From Vibrio japonicus (GTDB lineage Bacteria; Pseudomonadota; Gammaproteobacteria; Enterobacterales; Vibrionaceae): a stretch of 64,000 nucleotides of DNA. The notes under the pieces were generated by a model that did not search any database, was not told where the DNA came from, and saw only the letters and a list, made by a program, of their open reading frames with translations. Made by a program: the position numbers and the translations under genes. Positions 15,850-24,860 of this stretch are shown here, piece after piece; the first letter of the stretch is position 1, and every line of letters begins with the position of its first letter. Location: positions 2,604,001 through 2,668,000 of the forward strand of contig NZ_CP102096.1 of assembly GCF_024582835.1 (NCBI RefSeq), read 5' to 3'.

Positions 15850-16791
15850 ATGATCATCGTAACCGGCGGTGCTGGCATGATTGGCAGCAACATTGTTAAA
15901 GCTCTTAACGAGCAAGGAATTAACGACATTTTGGTTGTAGATAACCTGAAAAATGGCAAAAAGTTCCAAAATTTAGTCGATCTTGATATCGCTGATTACA
16001 TGGATCGTGATGATTTTCTTGTGCAGATCATGTCAGGTGAAAACCTAGGTCCTATCGATGCTATCTTTCACGAGGGTGCTTGCTCAGCGACAACTGAGTG
16101 GGATGGCAAATACATGATGCTCAACAACTATGAATACTCAAAAGAGCTACTGCATTACTGCTTAGACCGTGAAATCCCATTCCTTTATGCCTCTTCCGCA
16201 GCAACGTATGGCGAAAGAGATACGTTCGTAGAAGAAAAGCAATATGAAGGTGCACTTAACGTGTATGGCTACTCAAAGCAGCAGTTTGATAACTATGTAC
16301 GCCGAATCTGGGAAGATGCGCAAGCACATGGAGAAAAACTCTCTCAAGTGACGGGTTTCCGTTATTTCAATGTATATGGTCCTCGCGAACAGCACAAAGG
16401 CTCAATGGCTTCGGTTGCATTCCACTTGAATAATCAAATGAATGCTGGTGAGAATCCAAAACTTTTCGAAGGCAGTGAACAGTTCAAACGTGACTTTGTT
16501 TATGTGGGTGATGTTGCTGCGGTGAATCTGTGGTTTATGCAAAATGGCGTATCAGGTATTTTCAACCTAGGTACTGGTAATGCGGAGTCGTTTGATGAAG
16601 TTGCAAAAGCCGTAATTACCCATCACGGTAAAGGTGAAGTGGAAACCATTCCATTCCCTGAGCATCTAAAAGGTGCCTACCAAGAGTTTACGCAAGCCGA
16701 TCTGACTAAACTACGTGCCGCTGGGTGTGATCACAAGTTTAAATCGGTTGCAGAAGGTGTGGCCGAATACATGCGAATCATCAACGCGTAG
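15850..16791 (+). CDS. hldD: ADP-L-glycero-D-manno-heptose 6-epimerase
   Basis: HldD (GmhD/RfaD) converts ADP-D-glycero-manno-heptose to the L-glycero form used by the inner-core heptosyltransferases WaaC/WaaF. The 313-residue short-chain dehydrogenase has the NAD-binding start [38 protein letters not shown], the catalytic [12 protein letters not shown] (Tyr/Lys) and [11 protein letters not shown]. An ATG 24 bases further upstream is in frame, but the family begins at MIIVTGG and an AAGGT lies 8 bases before 15850. In Vibrio this gene anchors the surface-polysaccharide locus. Confidence 0.96.
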   Translation: MIIVTGGAGMIGSNIVKALNEQGINDILVVDNLKNGKKFQNLVDLDIADYMDRDDFLVQIMSGENLGPIDAIFHEGACSATTEWDGKYMMLNNYEYSKELLHYCLDREIPFLYASSAATYGERDTFVEEKQYEGALNVYGYSKQQFDNYVRRIWEDAQAHGEKLSQVTGFRYFNVYGPREQHKGSMASVAFHLNNQMNAGENPKLFEGSEQFKRDFVYVGDVAAVNLWFMQNGVSGIFNLGTGNAESFDEVAKAVITHHGKGEVETIPFPEHLKGAYQEFTQADLTKLRAAGCDHKFKSVAEGVAEYMRIINA

Positions 16792-16807
16792 CCACTTTAG
16801 ATGATGT

Positions 16808-16829
16808 CCAGCCCAACCTCATGGGCTGG
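16808..16829 (+). terminator. Hairpin after hldD
   Basis: CCAGCCCA-N6-TGGGCTGG forms a perfect 8-bp stem but is followed by CTTCCGCC and not by a T-run. It is therefore at best a weak terminator or mRNA-stabilising hairpin between hldD and lpxM. Confidence 0.4.
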
Positions 16830-16857
16830 CTTCCGCCAATAAGAAAAATCAAATCTT

Positions 16858-17814
16858 ATGTCAAACTCTCGAAACGATTACGATCCAAAAGCGTATAATC
16901 CTGAATTTAAAATGGCGTATCTGGCTCCAAAGCACTGGGGAGTCTGGCTCGGTCTTTTTCTGGGTATGCCAATAGCACTGTTGCCAAATAAAGTCAGGGC
17001 CAGTATTGCGCAGTTTGCAGCACGTAAATTGGCTAAAAAGCAAAAAGGCCCAGTACAGAAAGCGCGTATTAACCTTGGCCTATGCTTTCCTGAAAAGACG
17101 GAAGCAGAAAGAGAACAAATCATAGAGAAATGCTTGGCGACCGCTGGTACTTTCCTACTCGGTTTTCCAGCAATCTCGCTTCGCAGTAAAAAATGGCTTG
17201 AGCGACATTCTAAAATCACGGGTTTAGAGCACCTGAAAAAGCTTCAAGAAGAAGGACAAAGTGCCATTTTGTTGGTCCCTCATTCTTGGGCTATTGATAT
17301 CCCAGCCATCTTATTAGCTTCCCGTGGTTTACCCGTTTCCGCTATGGCAAACAGCCAGAAAAACCCACTCACAGACTGGCTAATGCATAAGCAGAGAGTT
17401 CAGTATGGTGGTCGTGTTTATGACCGTAGCGGAGGCATCAAACCTTTCATTAAGTCGGTCAAGGATGGCTACTTGGGCTACTACCTACCCGACCAAGATC
17501 ATGGTCCGGAACAAAGTGTTTTCGTTGATTTTTTTGCAACAGAAAAAGCAACGTTGCCAGGGTTAGGAAAACTGGCCAAGGTCAGTAAAGCCAAAATCGT
17601 CCCGACATTTGCGAGCTACAATGTCGAAACGGGTCAGTACGAAATCGAGATAAAACCACCAATGGCTGATTTCACAGGTGATGAGCATGAAGACGCTCGT
17701 GCAATGAACATCGTGGTGGAAGAGTTTGTAACCCCTAAACCTGAGCAGTATATGTGGATTCTAAAACTGCTTAAGACCCGTCGAGATGGAAATGATCCAT
17801 ACGTGGGGTACTAA
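16858..17814 (+). CDS. lpxM: Lipid A secondary acyltransferase, LpxM/MsbB type
   Basis: It adds a secondary acyl chain to Kdo-lipid A from acyl-ACP at the inner face of the inner membrane. In 318 residues there is an N-terminal membrane anchor (LAPKHWGVWLGLFLGMPIAL), the catalytic HX4D motif in LLVPHSWAIDIPAIL (about 139-153), YYLPDQDHGPEQSVFVDFFA (about 203-222) and PEQYMWILKLLKTRR. These match E. coli MsbB much better than HtrB. In V. cholerae the MsbB-like homologue transfers a hydroxylated acyl chain and is called LpxN, so acyl specificity here is open. The second acyltransferase (lpxL) is at 36360. Confidence 0.9.
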   Translation: MSNSRNDYDPKAYNPEFKMAYLAPKHWGVWLGLFLGMPIALLPNKVRASIAQFAARKLAKKQKGPVQKARINLGLCFPEKTEAEREQIIEKCLATAGTFLLGFPAISLRSKKWLERHSKITGLEHLKKLQEEGQSAILLVPHSWAIDIPAILLASRGLPVSAMANSQKNPLTDWLMHKQRVQYGGRVYDRSGGIKPFIKSVKDGYLGYYLPDQDHGPEQSVFVDFFATEKATLPGLGKLAKVSKAKIVPTFASYNVETGQYEIEIKPPMADFTGDEHEDARAMNIVVEEFVTPKPEQYMWILKLLKTRRDGNDPYVGY

Positions 17815-17832
17815 ACTTTGTTTAGGCAATGA

Positions 17833-17859
17833 ATAAGGGAGCGATGATCGCTCCCTTAT
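17833..17859. terminator. Terminator hairpin between lpxM and the convergent glycosyltransferase
   Basis: ATAAGGGAGCGA-TGA-TCGCTCCCTTAT is a perfect 12-bp stem followed by ATGTTTT on the plus strand. It probably serves lpxM and, read the other way, the converging transferase gene. Confidence 0.75.
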
Positions 17860-17869
17860 ATGTTTTAAA

Positions 17870-18838
17870 TTACTTGTGATATGGCAAGCGCTTGTAGTCC
17901 TTTAGCACATCCCCTAGCACCGGATTGAGTTTATGGCCATTAACCACTTGCTGATATTTTTCCACGTACATTCGCGCCATCACATCTGCGTTAAATAGAT
18001 CTCTCGCATATTCATGACAACGATGCGCAGAGTATTCGTCTGCATTTTTTACCGCGGTAACAAGATCTGATTCATTCGCCGATAGAAAACCCACTTCTGC
18101 AGGTACTAACTCAGGCAAAGAACCATATGGTGTGGCAAATACCGGGCATCCAAAGTACATACTTTCAGTAATCGCGAGTCCGAACGGTTCGTGCCAAGTC
18201 ACAGGAAAAATCAAACCTTTGGACTGGGTCATGATCTGAGATTTGGTTGTATCATCCACCATGCCCAAAAATCGAACATGCCTATCCAATGTTAATCTAA
18301 AACCCATTTTCAAGTTCAGTCGATGCCCGCCCAACACATCCAACTTTTCTTTTGCTTTCTTGGTGATGTCGATTGCGCCTTGAACATTTTTAACTCGCCA
18401 TGCGGCTTTACCAAGAAAGTGGAATCTCTCTCTCTTTGCGTTCAAGTTTGGCGTTAGGTAGTTATCCCAATTTAAACCATTATGCACAAACGCCTCTGCA
18501 CCATGATTTATCGCGTGCTGCTTCGAGACAAAAATCGTGTTCGCATCAATAGGCCCAGCAGAATTGCCATGCTGCGTATAAACATAAGGACAGTTAACAG
18601 GCTCTAAATCTGAGTGAAAGTGCACCACATCGATGTGAGAAGGAATTTGCTCTGCGACAGGTCGCTCAGGTTGATACTCGATAACCTCAGCCCAATCACA
18701 CTGTGTCCCTTTCCCTGCCAGCAAAGTGACTTTGTGCCCCGCGAGATGAAGCGCATAGACCAAATCCCAAATGACTCTTTCTGTACCACCATAGTTTTTC
18801 ACTGGTAACGTCGCACGAGTATAAACTAGGATATTCAT
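17870..18838 (-). CDS. Family 4 glycosyltransferase of the LPS core region
   Basis: A GT-B transferase of 322 residues. It has MNILVYTRATLPVKNYGGTE then WDLVYALHLAGHKVTLLAG at the N-terminus, an acceptor-side loop (HFHSDLEPVN), the hinge YVYTQHGNSAG, and the EX7E donor site HEPFGLAITESMYFGCPVFA (about 221-240) with GSLPELV. The likely role is addition of a hexose to the LPS core; donor and acceptor are unknown. The start at 18838 is chosen because MNILVYTRATLP begins the fold and a GGAG (within the end of coaD) lies 8 bases upstream. The longer in-frame extension is inside coaD. Confidence 0.86.
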   Translation of the reverse strand: MNILVYTRATLPVKNYGGTERVIWDLVYALHLAGHKVTLLAGKGTQCDWAEVIEYQPERPVAEQIPSHIDVVHFHSDLEPVNCPYVYTQHGNSAGPIDANTIFVSKQHAINHGAEAFVHNGLNWDNYLTPNLNAKRERFHFLGKAAWRVKNVQGAIDITKKAKEKLDVLGGHRLNLKMGFRLTLDRHVRFLGMVDDTTKSQIMTQSKGLIFPVTWHEPFGLAITESMYFGCPVFATPYGSLPELVPAEVGFLSANESDLVTAVKNADEYSAHRCHEYARDLFNADVMARMYVEKYQQVVNGHKLNPVLGDVLKDYKRLPYHK

Positions 18839-18840
18839 CT

Positions 18841-19332
18841 CTAGTTCTCCTTCGCTGCATTTGTTTTCTTGAGGATGGCACAATGTACACATGGCGGTAC
18901 AAACGTCGCTATATCACCACCGTGAATCGCGACTTCACGAACCAGCGTTGAAGATAAAAAGGCGTACTCTTCAGATGGCGTTAGGAACAAGCTTTCAAGC
19001 TCCGGCTTTAAGCGTCGATACATAGTTGTCAGACCAAACTCATACTCAAAGTCCATCGTAGTTCTCAGGCCTCGAACCAGAATAGTCGCGTTCTTTTGAG
19101 TGGCAAAATCGACGAGCAAACCACTGAACCCATCGACAGAAACATTGGGAAGCTCTTTACAGGTTTCTCGAAGTAAGTTGACCCGCTCTTCGAGACTAAA
19201 CAGGGTATTTTTACTTGGGCTGGCTGCAACGCCAACCACCAACTGATCAAACATACTTGCCGCACGTTTGATTAAATCGTAATGGCCATTGGTGACCGGA
19301 TCAAAGGTGCCTGGGTAAATGGCAATACGCAT
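18841..19332 (-). CDS. coaD: Phosphopantetheine adenylyltransferase CoaD
   Basis: CoaD joins 4'-phosphopantetheine to AMP (from ATP), the penultimate step of coenzyme A synthesis. The 163 residues have the nucleotidyltransferase start [19 protein letters not shown] (TNGH equals HxGH), [14 protein letters not shown] (about 90) and [14 protein letters not shown] (about 128). In E. coli coaD lies directly after waaA and before mutM. Here the core-oligosaccharide genes are spread between coaD and mutM. It starts 30 bases after the heptosyltransferase gene and its stop lies inside the ribosome-binding region of the downstream GT4 gene. Confidence 0.95.
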   Translation of the reverse strand: MRIAIYPGTFDPVTNGHYDLIKRAASMFDQLVVGVAASPSKNTLFSLEERVNLLRETCKELPNVSVDGFSGLLVDFATQKNATILVRGLRTTMDFEYEFGLTTMYRRLKPELESLFLTPSEEYAFLSSTLVREVAIHGGDIATFVPPCVHCAILKKTNAAKEN

Positions 19333-19362
19333 ACTATTCCTTACTTTTAACTATCAGCTCAC

Positions 19363-20442
19363 TTAATCAGCCATTGCTTGCTGGGCTCTATCTTCTCGAG
19401 AGAAATCGCTAGACTCTAATGCCTTGTCGAATTTTTCAATCACCTCTTCCAAAGTGATTCTCGACATCAAATCTTTCCCTTTAACACGGGCTCCCCATGG
19501 TAACTGAGACACAGGCTTACCATATTGCTCCTGAGCGACTTCTTCATAAGCGGAGGCAACATAATCCAAGCTATTATATGGCCCCGTTCGCTTAGGATTG
19601 CTATGTGCGTACAAGCCGACCACTGGAGTCCCCTGCGTTGTCGCGATATGGGCAGGGCCGGAATCAGGAGCCACGACTAACGACGCCTTGCCCAGAACTG
19701 CGGTTAACTGCTTGAGAGATGTTTTACCTGCCAAATTGATGCAAGGGGATGTCATCTGTTGCTCTATCGTATCAGCGAGTAAGCGCTCTCTATCAGTTGG
19801 CGCGCCGCAGAGTACGACCTGTAAGCCCTTACTGCATGCATAATCCGCCAGTTCGGCGTATCTCTCTGTGAGCCAGTTGCGCTCATCTTTACTCGCAGCA
19901 GGACTGATCACGATATAAGGCGATGAGATTGCGTCTGCCAATTCAGAATCTGCTTTTGTTAATGGGATTTCCCACTGTGGAGATTGCTGTGGGCATCCTA
20001 AGTAATGGGCAAACTCTGCAAAATTATCCAATACATGCTCAGCGTTGTTTACTGGTAGCTTTTTATTGGTGAATAGCCATTGCCCTTCTTTTGCTCGTGG
20101 CCAGCTAAACCCTAATTTTACTTTAGCCTTGATACCAAAAGAGAGCAGACTCGCCCTCAGTGCTACCTGCATATGCAATAGATAATCAAATCGCTGATCT
20201 TTTAGCTGAGTCCAAACAGACTGCATGCCTTTAAAGCCCTGCTTTTTGTCAAAAATGACAACATGGATCCCTGGCAAATCACCAAGTAATTGCGCCTCAA
20301 CCTTTCCCATCACCCAGGTGATTGCGCACTTAGGGTATGTCCGCTGTATTTGCTGCACAACGGAAAGCGCGTGGCACACATCACCAATCGCAGATAAACG
20401 GAGAACGCAAATAGAAGAAGGGGTTAACCGTTCTTTACTCAT
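19363..20442 (-). CDS. GT9 heptosyltransferase-family protein (WaaC-like)
   Basis: A 359-residue GT-B protein of the ADP-heptose transferase family. It carries the N-terminal LRLSAIGDVCHALSVVQQI (about 14-32), SPAASKDERNWLTERYAELA (about 182-201) and the donor-site APDSGPAHIATTQGTPVVGL (about 262-281), followed by HSNPKRTGPYNS. It resembles heptosyltransferase I more than WaaF, so it probably adds an inner-core heptose (possibly HepI onto Kdo). The 4-base overlap with the upstream GT9 gene shows an operon. Exact acceptor is not determinable from sequence. Confidence 0.82.
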   Translation of the reverse strand: MSKERLTPSSICVLRLSAIGDVCHALSVVQQIQRTYPKCAITWVMGKVEAQLLGDLPGIHVVIFDKKQGFKGMQSVWTQLKDQRFDYLLHMQVALRASLLSFGIKAKVKLGFSWPRAKEGQWLFTNKKLPVNNAEHVLDNFAEFAHYLGCPQQSPQWEIPLTKADSELADAISSPYIVISPAASKDERNWLTERYAELADYACSKGLQVVLCGAPTDRERLLADTIEQQMTSPCINLAGKTSLKQLTAVLGKASLVVAPDSGPAHIATTQGTPVVGLYAHSNPKRTGPYNSLDYVASAYEEVAQEQYGKPVSQLPWGARVKGKDLMSRITLEEVIEKFDKALESSDFSREDRAQQAMAD

Positions 20443-21536
20443 TCGATCACCTTTAGCGGTATCATTTCTTTCACCGCCTCAATCACTCGTTGCGGTTTAA
20501 TATCTTGCAAACAAGGGGAGTAGAAATCATCACTGATCTCGCATTTGTTTTTGTAGCAAGGTACACAAGAGCGGTCTGATTGCAGTAGCAAAACATTGCC
20601 TTTTACCTGCTTAAGACGGCCATTGGTATAGAGATTGTGTTGATGGTCAACAGGCATATTGTATGGCCAAGGGGACCACATACTTGCAGGTGCGACACTA
20701 ATCAACGAAACGATAGGAATTGGATAGCCTGACGCCATATGCCCCGGTCCGCTATCCGGACCAACAAAGCCATCACTGTGTTTCAGCAGCGTTGATGTTT
20801 GAGCCAATGTCAGCTCCCCCATCACACTGAACAAATGCTCGGATTTCGGCAGCTTTTCTAACAGCTCCGATACGATGGTTTTATCTCGTTCAAGTGCAGC
20901 GCCAGACAGCACAACGTTGTAGCCTTGTTGTAACATCGCCTCAATCACTTCAATCCAATATTCCACTGGCCACTGTTTAATCTCGTTGGATGACGGTGCG
21001 TGCACAACGACATAATTAGCAGGCAATCTTGATACGACGCTTTCTGGCAAAGCTTCTTCGGGAGAAATCAGGCGCGGTACCACATCCACACCAATCAATT
21101 CCAGCATGCGGGCCATACGACTCATCTTATGTTCGTATGTATGTCGCTCAATGATATGTTTGTTAAACACCCATTTTTTAAGCCAAGCGCCACCTAGAGT
21201 GTCATCAACCGCACCCAATCGTTGCTTGCCGAATACGAAGCTGTATATCGCCGTGCGATCGTTGAGCATTTCATTGACCACCAAATCATAGCGGCCACGC
21301 TCTTTTAGGATTCGACGATAATCTTTTAATTTCGGCCTTGGGGGAATCTCGACCAAGTTGTCCACGTCTGGGTTGGTTCCAAAAACCATCTCTCCACGCG
21401 CATTCACCAGCACATCAATTTGTGCATTGGGGTATGCTTCACGGAGGCTTCGGGTAAAAGTGGAGATGAGCAGGCTATCCCCAATACAGTGTGTGGCGAT
21501 AACCAGAATTTTCTGATAGCTTTGCGGACAACTCAT
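20439..21536 (-). CDS. GT9 heptosyltransferase-family protein (WaaQ-like)
   Basis: The 365 residues form a second GT9 enzyme: KILVIATHCIGDSLLISTFT (about 9-28), VVHAPSSNEIKQWPVEYW (about 177-194), FVGPDSGPGHMASGYPIP (about 258-275) and a cysteine-bearing tail (RSCVPCYKNKCEI, SPCLQDIKPQRV) seen in heptosyltransferase II/III members. It likely transfers heptose in the inner core at a position distinct from WaaF (27203) and from the adjacent WaaC-like enzyme. It is divergent from kdkA with 71 bases between the starts. Confidence 0.82.
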   Translation of the reverse strand: MSCPQSYQKILVIATHCIGDSLLISTFTRSLREAYPNAQIDVLVNARGEMVFGTNPDVDNLVEIPPRPKLKDYRRILKERGRYDLVVNEMLNDRTAIYSFVFGKQRLGAVDDTLGGAWLKKWVFNKHIIERHTYEHKMSRMARMLELIGVDVVPRLISPEEALPESVVSRLPANYVVVHAPSSNEIKQWPVEYWIEVIEAMLQQGYNVVLSGAALERDKTIVSELLEKLPKSEHLFSVMGELTLAQTSTLLKHSDGFVGPDSGPGHMASGYPIPIVSLISVAPASMWSPWPYNMPVDHQHNLYTNGRLKQVKGNVLLLQSDRSCVPCYKNKCEISDDFYSPCLQDIKPQRVIEAVKEMIPLKVIE

Positions 21537-21607
21537 TAATCAATCGGTGTTTTGATATACTTTGCTGCTTAGTATGCCATAAACCCACCTAATCTAGACA
21601 GTGATTC

Positions 21608-22330
21608 ATGTTTACTCAAAAGCAAATCGGTAATACGACATATTGGTATAACCCCTCTTTTCTAACAGAGGATGTTGAAGCTGCCTTTTCTGTTAATTAT
21701 TGGAAAAAAAATGACGCGATTATCGGCTCAGCCAAAGGTCGCGGAACCACTTGGTTTGTAAAAGGTGAAAAAGGCGAATTTGCATTACGTCACTATCATA
21801 GAGGCGGGCTGTTTGGGAAACTCATCAAAGACAGTTATTGGTTTAGCGGCCTAAGCAATACACGTGCATATCAAGAATTACACTTACTTCAAACGTTGGT
21901 TCAACACCAAGTCAACGTGCCCATTCCTATTGCGGCTAAAGTGATTAAATCAGGGTTCACCTACCAAGCGGATATCTTGGTGCAAAAAATCGCTAACGGG
22001 AAAGACTTGGTCGCCATGTTGGCACGAGAAAAACTCAGTGAAGGTATGTTTGAGAAGATAGGGAGAGAGATTCGCAAGATGCACGACACCAACGTGAATC
22101 ATACTGACCTGAACATTCACAACATCTTAATAGACAACCAAAGCAAAGTTTGGATTATCGATTTTGACAAATGCCACCAGCAAGAAGATAGCAGCTGGAA
22201 ACAAGATAACCTAAGCCGCCTAAAGCGCTCTTTTGATAAAGAGCTAGGATTAGGTACGATCCAGCTACCGGACTATGCGTGGAAATCGATTGATAATGGT
22301 TACAGTAAAAAATTAATCGGCGCAAACTAA
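21608..22330 (+). CDS. kdkA: 3-deoxy-D-manno-octulosonic acid kinase KdkA
   Basis: KdkA phosphorylates O-4 of the single inner-core Kdo using ATP, as known for Haemophilus and Vibrio. The 240 residues have a protein-kinase-like fold: KGRGTTWFVK glycine-loop region (about 43-52), FALRHYHRGGLFGKL with the ATP lysine replaced by Arg context, the catalytic loop HTDLNIHNILI (about 169-179) and the metal motif IIDFDKC (about 187-193). It fits a one-Kdo inner core where phosphate replaces the second Kdo. It is followed 9 bases later by an unknown transferase-like gene. Confidence 0.9.
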   Translation: MFTQKQIGNTTYWYNPSFLTEDVEAAFSVNYWKKNDAIIGSAKGRGTTWFVKGEKGEFALRHYHRGGLFGKLIKDSYWFSGLSNTRAYQELHLLQTLVQHQVNVPIPIAAKVIKSGFTYQADILVQKIANGKDLVAMLAREKLSEGMFEKIGREIRKMHDTNVNHTDLNIHNILIDNQSKVWIIDFDKCHQQEDSSWKQDNLSRLKRSFDKELGLGTIQLPDYAWKSIDNGYSKKLIGAN

Positions 22331-22339
22331 CGGGATACT

Positions 22340-23218
22340 ATGAAAACGCTTGTCTTTTTAGGGTACAAAGAAGATTACGAACAAGTCGAAATAGACGCAT
22401 TACGTAGAACTTACCATGTTCATCACATCGAGGTAAGCAAGTTCACTAAGCGTCTAATATCTAATGCTTTCTTTTTAAATAAAAAGCTCCAACATTATGT
22501 ATTTAAGAAAATAATACAGAAAAAAATCGCCACAATAGAAGGGATAGATTACATATTTCTAACAGACTCTTTGAGGCATATTCGCGCAGCAAAAGGGCTT
22601 AAATTCAAAAAAATAGTTCTATTTAGGAATGTGTTCGATGGCTCATATTTACACGAACTAGATGAGTTTGAAGTTTACAGCTTTGAAGATAACGACTGCA
22701 TTAAGTATGGATTTAAGTGCTTCAATGTACCAGCTCCAAGCTTGTATGTAATCGATACTTTAGAGCTAAAGCGAGAAAATGACGTCTCTTTTGTCGGGTT
22801 AGACAAAGGGAGGGGAGAGTTGCTAAATGGGATAAAGCGTACCTTAGACAGCTGTGACGTGAAATGCAACATCACCATATTCCAAAAGCATAAGGCGCTA
22901 ACCTACAATGAGTATTTGGAAGCCATGCTGAATACAAATGCTGTGTTAGAGATAACATCAGGTAATCAAGCCTCCAGCACAATGCGCATTATAGAGGCTA
23001 TATACTCCGAAAGGAAAATTATCTCAAACAATAAACACCTACTGACACACCAAATGTACCATAAAGATAATTTCCTTATTTTTAAGGATCTGGAAGATCT
23101 TGCAAACCAAGCATCTAGCTTTCTGAAAATCCCCTTCAATAAGCACTGCTGTAACGCAGACGCCTATAAAGCTGAGTATATATATGACCAGATTATCAAT
23201 CAGGAGAAAGGTGCTTAA
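22340..23218 (+). CDS. Putative LPS core glycosyltransferase, family not recognised
   Basis: The 292-residue product is not a clear member of a family I can name. It looks like a soluble GT-B-type protein: MKTLVFLGYKEDYEQVEIDA at the start, DYIFLTDSLRHIRAAKGLKF (about 70), VSFVGLDKGRGELL (about 150), and EITSGNQASSTMRIIEAIYS (about 202-221) in the place where GT-B enzymes bind the nucleotide sugar, followed by SERKIISNNK. Similar proteins are annotated as LPS biosynthesis proteins in Vibrio and Pasteurellaceae. It probably adds an outer-core sugar. Its last 4 bases overlap the convergent downstream gene. Confidence 0.65.
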   Translation: MKTLVFLGYKEDYEQVEIDALRRTYHVHHIEVSKFTKRLISNAFFLNKKLQHYVFKKIIQKKIATIEGIDYIFLTDSLRHIRAAKGLKFKKIVLFRNVFDGSYLHELDEFEVYSFEDNDCIKYGFKCFNVPAPSLYVIDTLELKRENDVSFVGLDKGRGELLNGIKRTLDSCDVKCNITIFQKHKALTYNEYLEAMLNTNAVLEITSGNQASSTMRIIEAIYSERKIISNNKHLLTHQMYHKDNFLIFKDLEDLANQASSFLKIPFNKHCCNADAYKAEYIYDQIINQEKGA

Positions 23219-24099
23219 GGTTTATTTCTACTGAACATTTCCTTTATTTTCTTAGATTTTTTATAAATATGTCCACGAATAACTTCTGATAGAGGCCGAG
23301 TAAAGCTGACACTTTTCGCTTGTTTTAGAAGGTCTTCAAATTTCCTTTCCCGGTGGTCAGTGAAAAACTGCTCAAGCACTTTTCGCCCCCAGTTTTTACG
23401 ACCACTGGTAGAGTAATGATTAAGCCAACTTTTAGCTGGAGCCAGTGAAACAACTCTGGTCAATGCCTCAGATAACGCAAACTGCTCCAATGTATGCGCT
23501 GTGCAGCCTTCTTTTCTCAAGGCTTGTATCAATTGATCCGCATAATCAAAAGCATCCGCCTGCCCGCCTGTAATACCAATCACAGCAGAAGCCCACATCG
23601 TCGATTCTGGATTCACTCGATACGTAGAGCCATCTTGCAACACAATATCTTTGTTACGAATCACTGCATACTCATTAGTGTCAGGTAACGAGTTAATGTT
23701 CACCTCAGGAAAAAACATTAAAGACTGCTGAGAAGAGATAGAATCAAAATAAATATTTGTCGGCTGAGTAAAATAAGTATCCGTATCTAAGAAAAGAAGC
23801 TGATCTTCTTTATTCAACGGTAACTGTTCACAAAGGTACTTTAAGCCTCGATTCTTAATTCGAAAATGGTAGGTATTATTTAAGCTCCACTCGGACTTTT
23901 GCTCAGGAGAAATGGCAAATAACCTGATTGGCAAATCAGAAAAATGTTCTGTTTCTTCTGCCAAAACGACAACTTCAGGGCGGCTGTCTACGCTACCCTG
24001 CCAATTGGCTAAGAAAGATAAAATACAAAACTTAGCGCCCTGATAATAGGTTTTATCGTTCCCGTAGATGACGAAAGTTAGATACTTTTTTGCGGACAT
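23215..24099 (-). CDS. GT-A glycosyltransferase (GT8-like) of the LPS core
   Basis: A 294-residue GT-A protein. The N-terminus YLTFVIYGNDKTYYQGAKFC (about 6-25) and the metal-binding LLFLDTDTYFTQPTNIYF (about 100-117, DxD) are typical of retaining GT8-like or related transferases. SAVIGITGGQADAFDYADQL (about 171-190) resembles the conserved glycine-containing acceptor region. The C-terminus is strongly basic (YKKSKKIKEMFSRNK), suggesting attachment to the inner membrane. Family number is uncertain. It shares the minus-strand operon with the GT25 gene (11 bases upstream). Confidence 0.72.
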   Translation of the reverse strand: MSAKKYLTFVIYGNDKTYYQGAKFCILSFLANWQGSVDSRPEVVVLAEETEHFSDLPIRLFAISPEQKSEWSLNNTYHFRIKNRGLKYLCEQLPLNKEDQLLFLDTDTYFTQPTNIYFDSISSQQSLMFFPEVNINSLPDTNEYAVIRNKDIVLQDGSTYRVNPESTMWASAVIGITGGQADAFDYADQLIQALRKEGCTAHTLEQFALSEALTRVVSLAPAKSWLNHYSTSGRKNWGRKVLEQFFTDHRERKFEDLLKQAKSVSFTRPLSEVIRGHIYKKSKKIKEMFSRNKP

Positions 24100-24110
24100 A
24101 GTGGTGTTAC

Positions 24111-24851
24111 CTAGTACTTAGTGACGTTTTCAAACAGCGCTTTCTGTTTTTTACTCAAGTGACTGCGAACATGGGTCCGGTAACCCTCTTTAAACCAACT
24201 ACGAACAGTGGCATACAGACCAGAGCTTCGGCCGCTGAGTTCACTAGCAAAAATACCGGTTTTACTTCCTTGGCGAACCAATGGCGGGTGAGTCCAGTAA
24301 ATGTTGTAATGCAAAGTTTGACGCTCATTGCCAATAAGACCATCGATAGGAGCATCAGTAACCGTACTGTCTAAGAGTTCAACCATTTTCTCTGCAAACT
24401 CAAGATCATAAACAAGCCCACCTGTTAGCTTGTTAGTTTTGCATAGGTATAAGCTTTGGTTTGGCTTTCTTATAGAAAGGGGGACTAAGTTAGAAGCCTC
24501 TTCAATATTGATTAAGTAACGTGACTCGCCTTTAATTTCTTCTCTAAACTTTTCCAGTTTTTCGACAAAACCCTCAACCAGTAAAGCGTCGTCTTCAAGC
24601 ACTAAAACTTGGGGAATCTGCTCTTCAACCACTTTTTTCATTACTAGGTAATGCTTGTACAAACAAGACATTTCCGGCAGTGACAAACGGTCAGAAAAGA
24701 AGTTATTACGAATATCAGGAGTCAAATCATCAATGTCTCCACGCAACATATACTCATAATCCGTAATCCCACGCTCAGGAAGGTGGCTATCAATATGTTG
24801 GCGACGATCTTCGTAGCCTTTGCTGACATGGATAATAAACGTTTTGATCAT
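24111..24851 (-). CDS. Family 25 glycosyltransferase (LOS/LPS core)
   Basis: A 246-residue member of GT25, the family of LOS galactosyl/glucosyl transferases such as Neisseria LgtB/LgtE. It begins TFIIHVSKGYEDRRQHIDSH, has CLYKHYLVMKKVVEE (about 63) and the signature QVLVLEDDALLVEGF (about 80-94), then KLTGGLVYDLEFAEKM (about 139). Its product is probably a hexose extension of the core. A closely similar paralogue lies at 29313-30071, indicating duplication. It lies 9 bases from the end of waaA in the same operon. Confidence 0.88.
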   Translation of the reverse strand: MIKTFIIHVSKGYEDRRQHIDSHLPERGITDYEYMLRGDIDDLTPDIRNNFFSDRLSLPEMSCLYKHYLVMKKVVEEQIPQVLVLEDDALLVEGFVEKLEKFREEIKGESRYLINIEEASNLVPLSIRKPNQSLYLCKTNKLTGGLVYDLEFAEKMVELLDSTVTDAPIDGLIGNERQTLHYNIYWTHPPLVRQGSKTGIFASELSGRSSGLYATVRSWFKEGYRTHVRSHLSKKQKALFENVTKY

Positions 24852-24860
24852 TTAGAGCTC

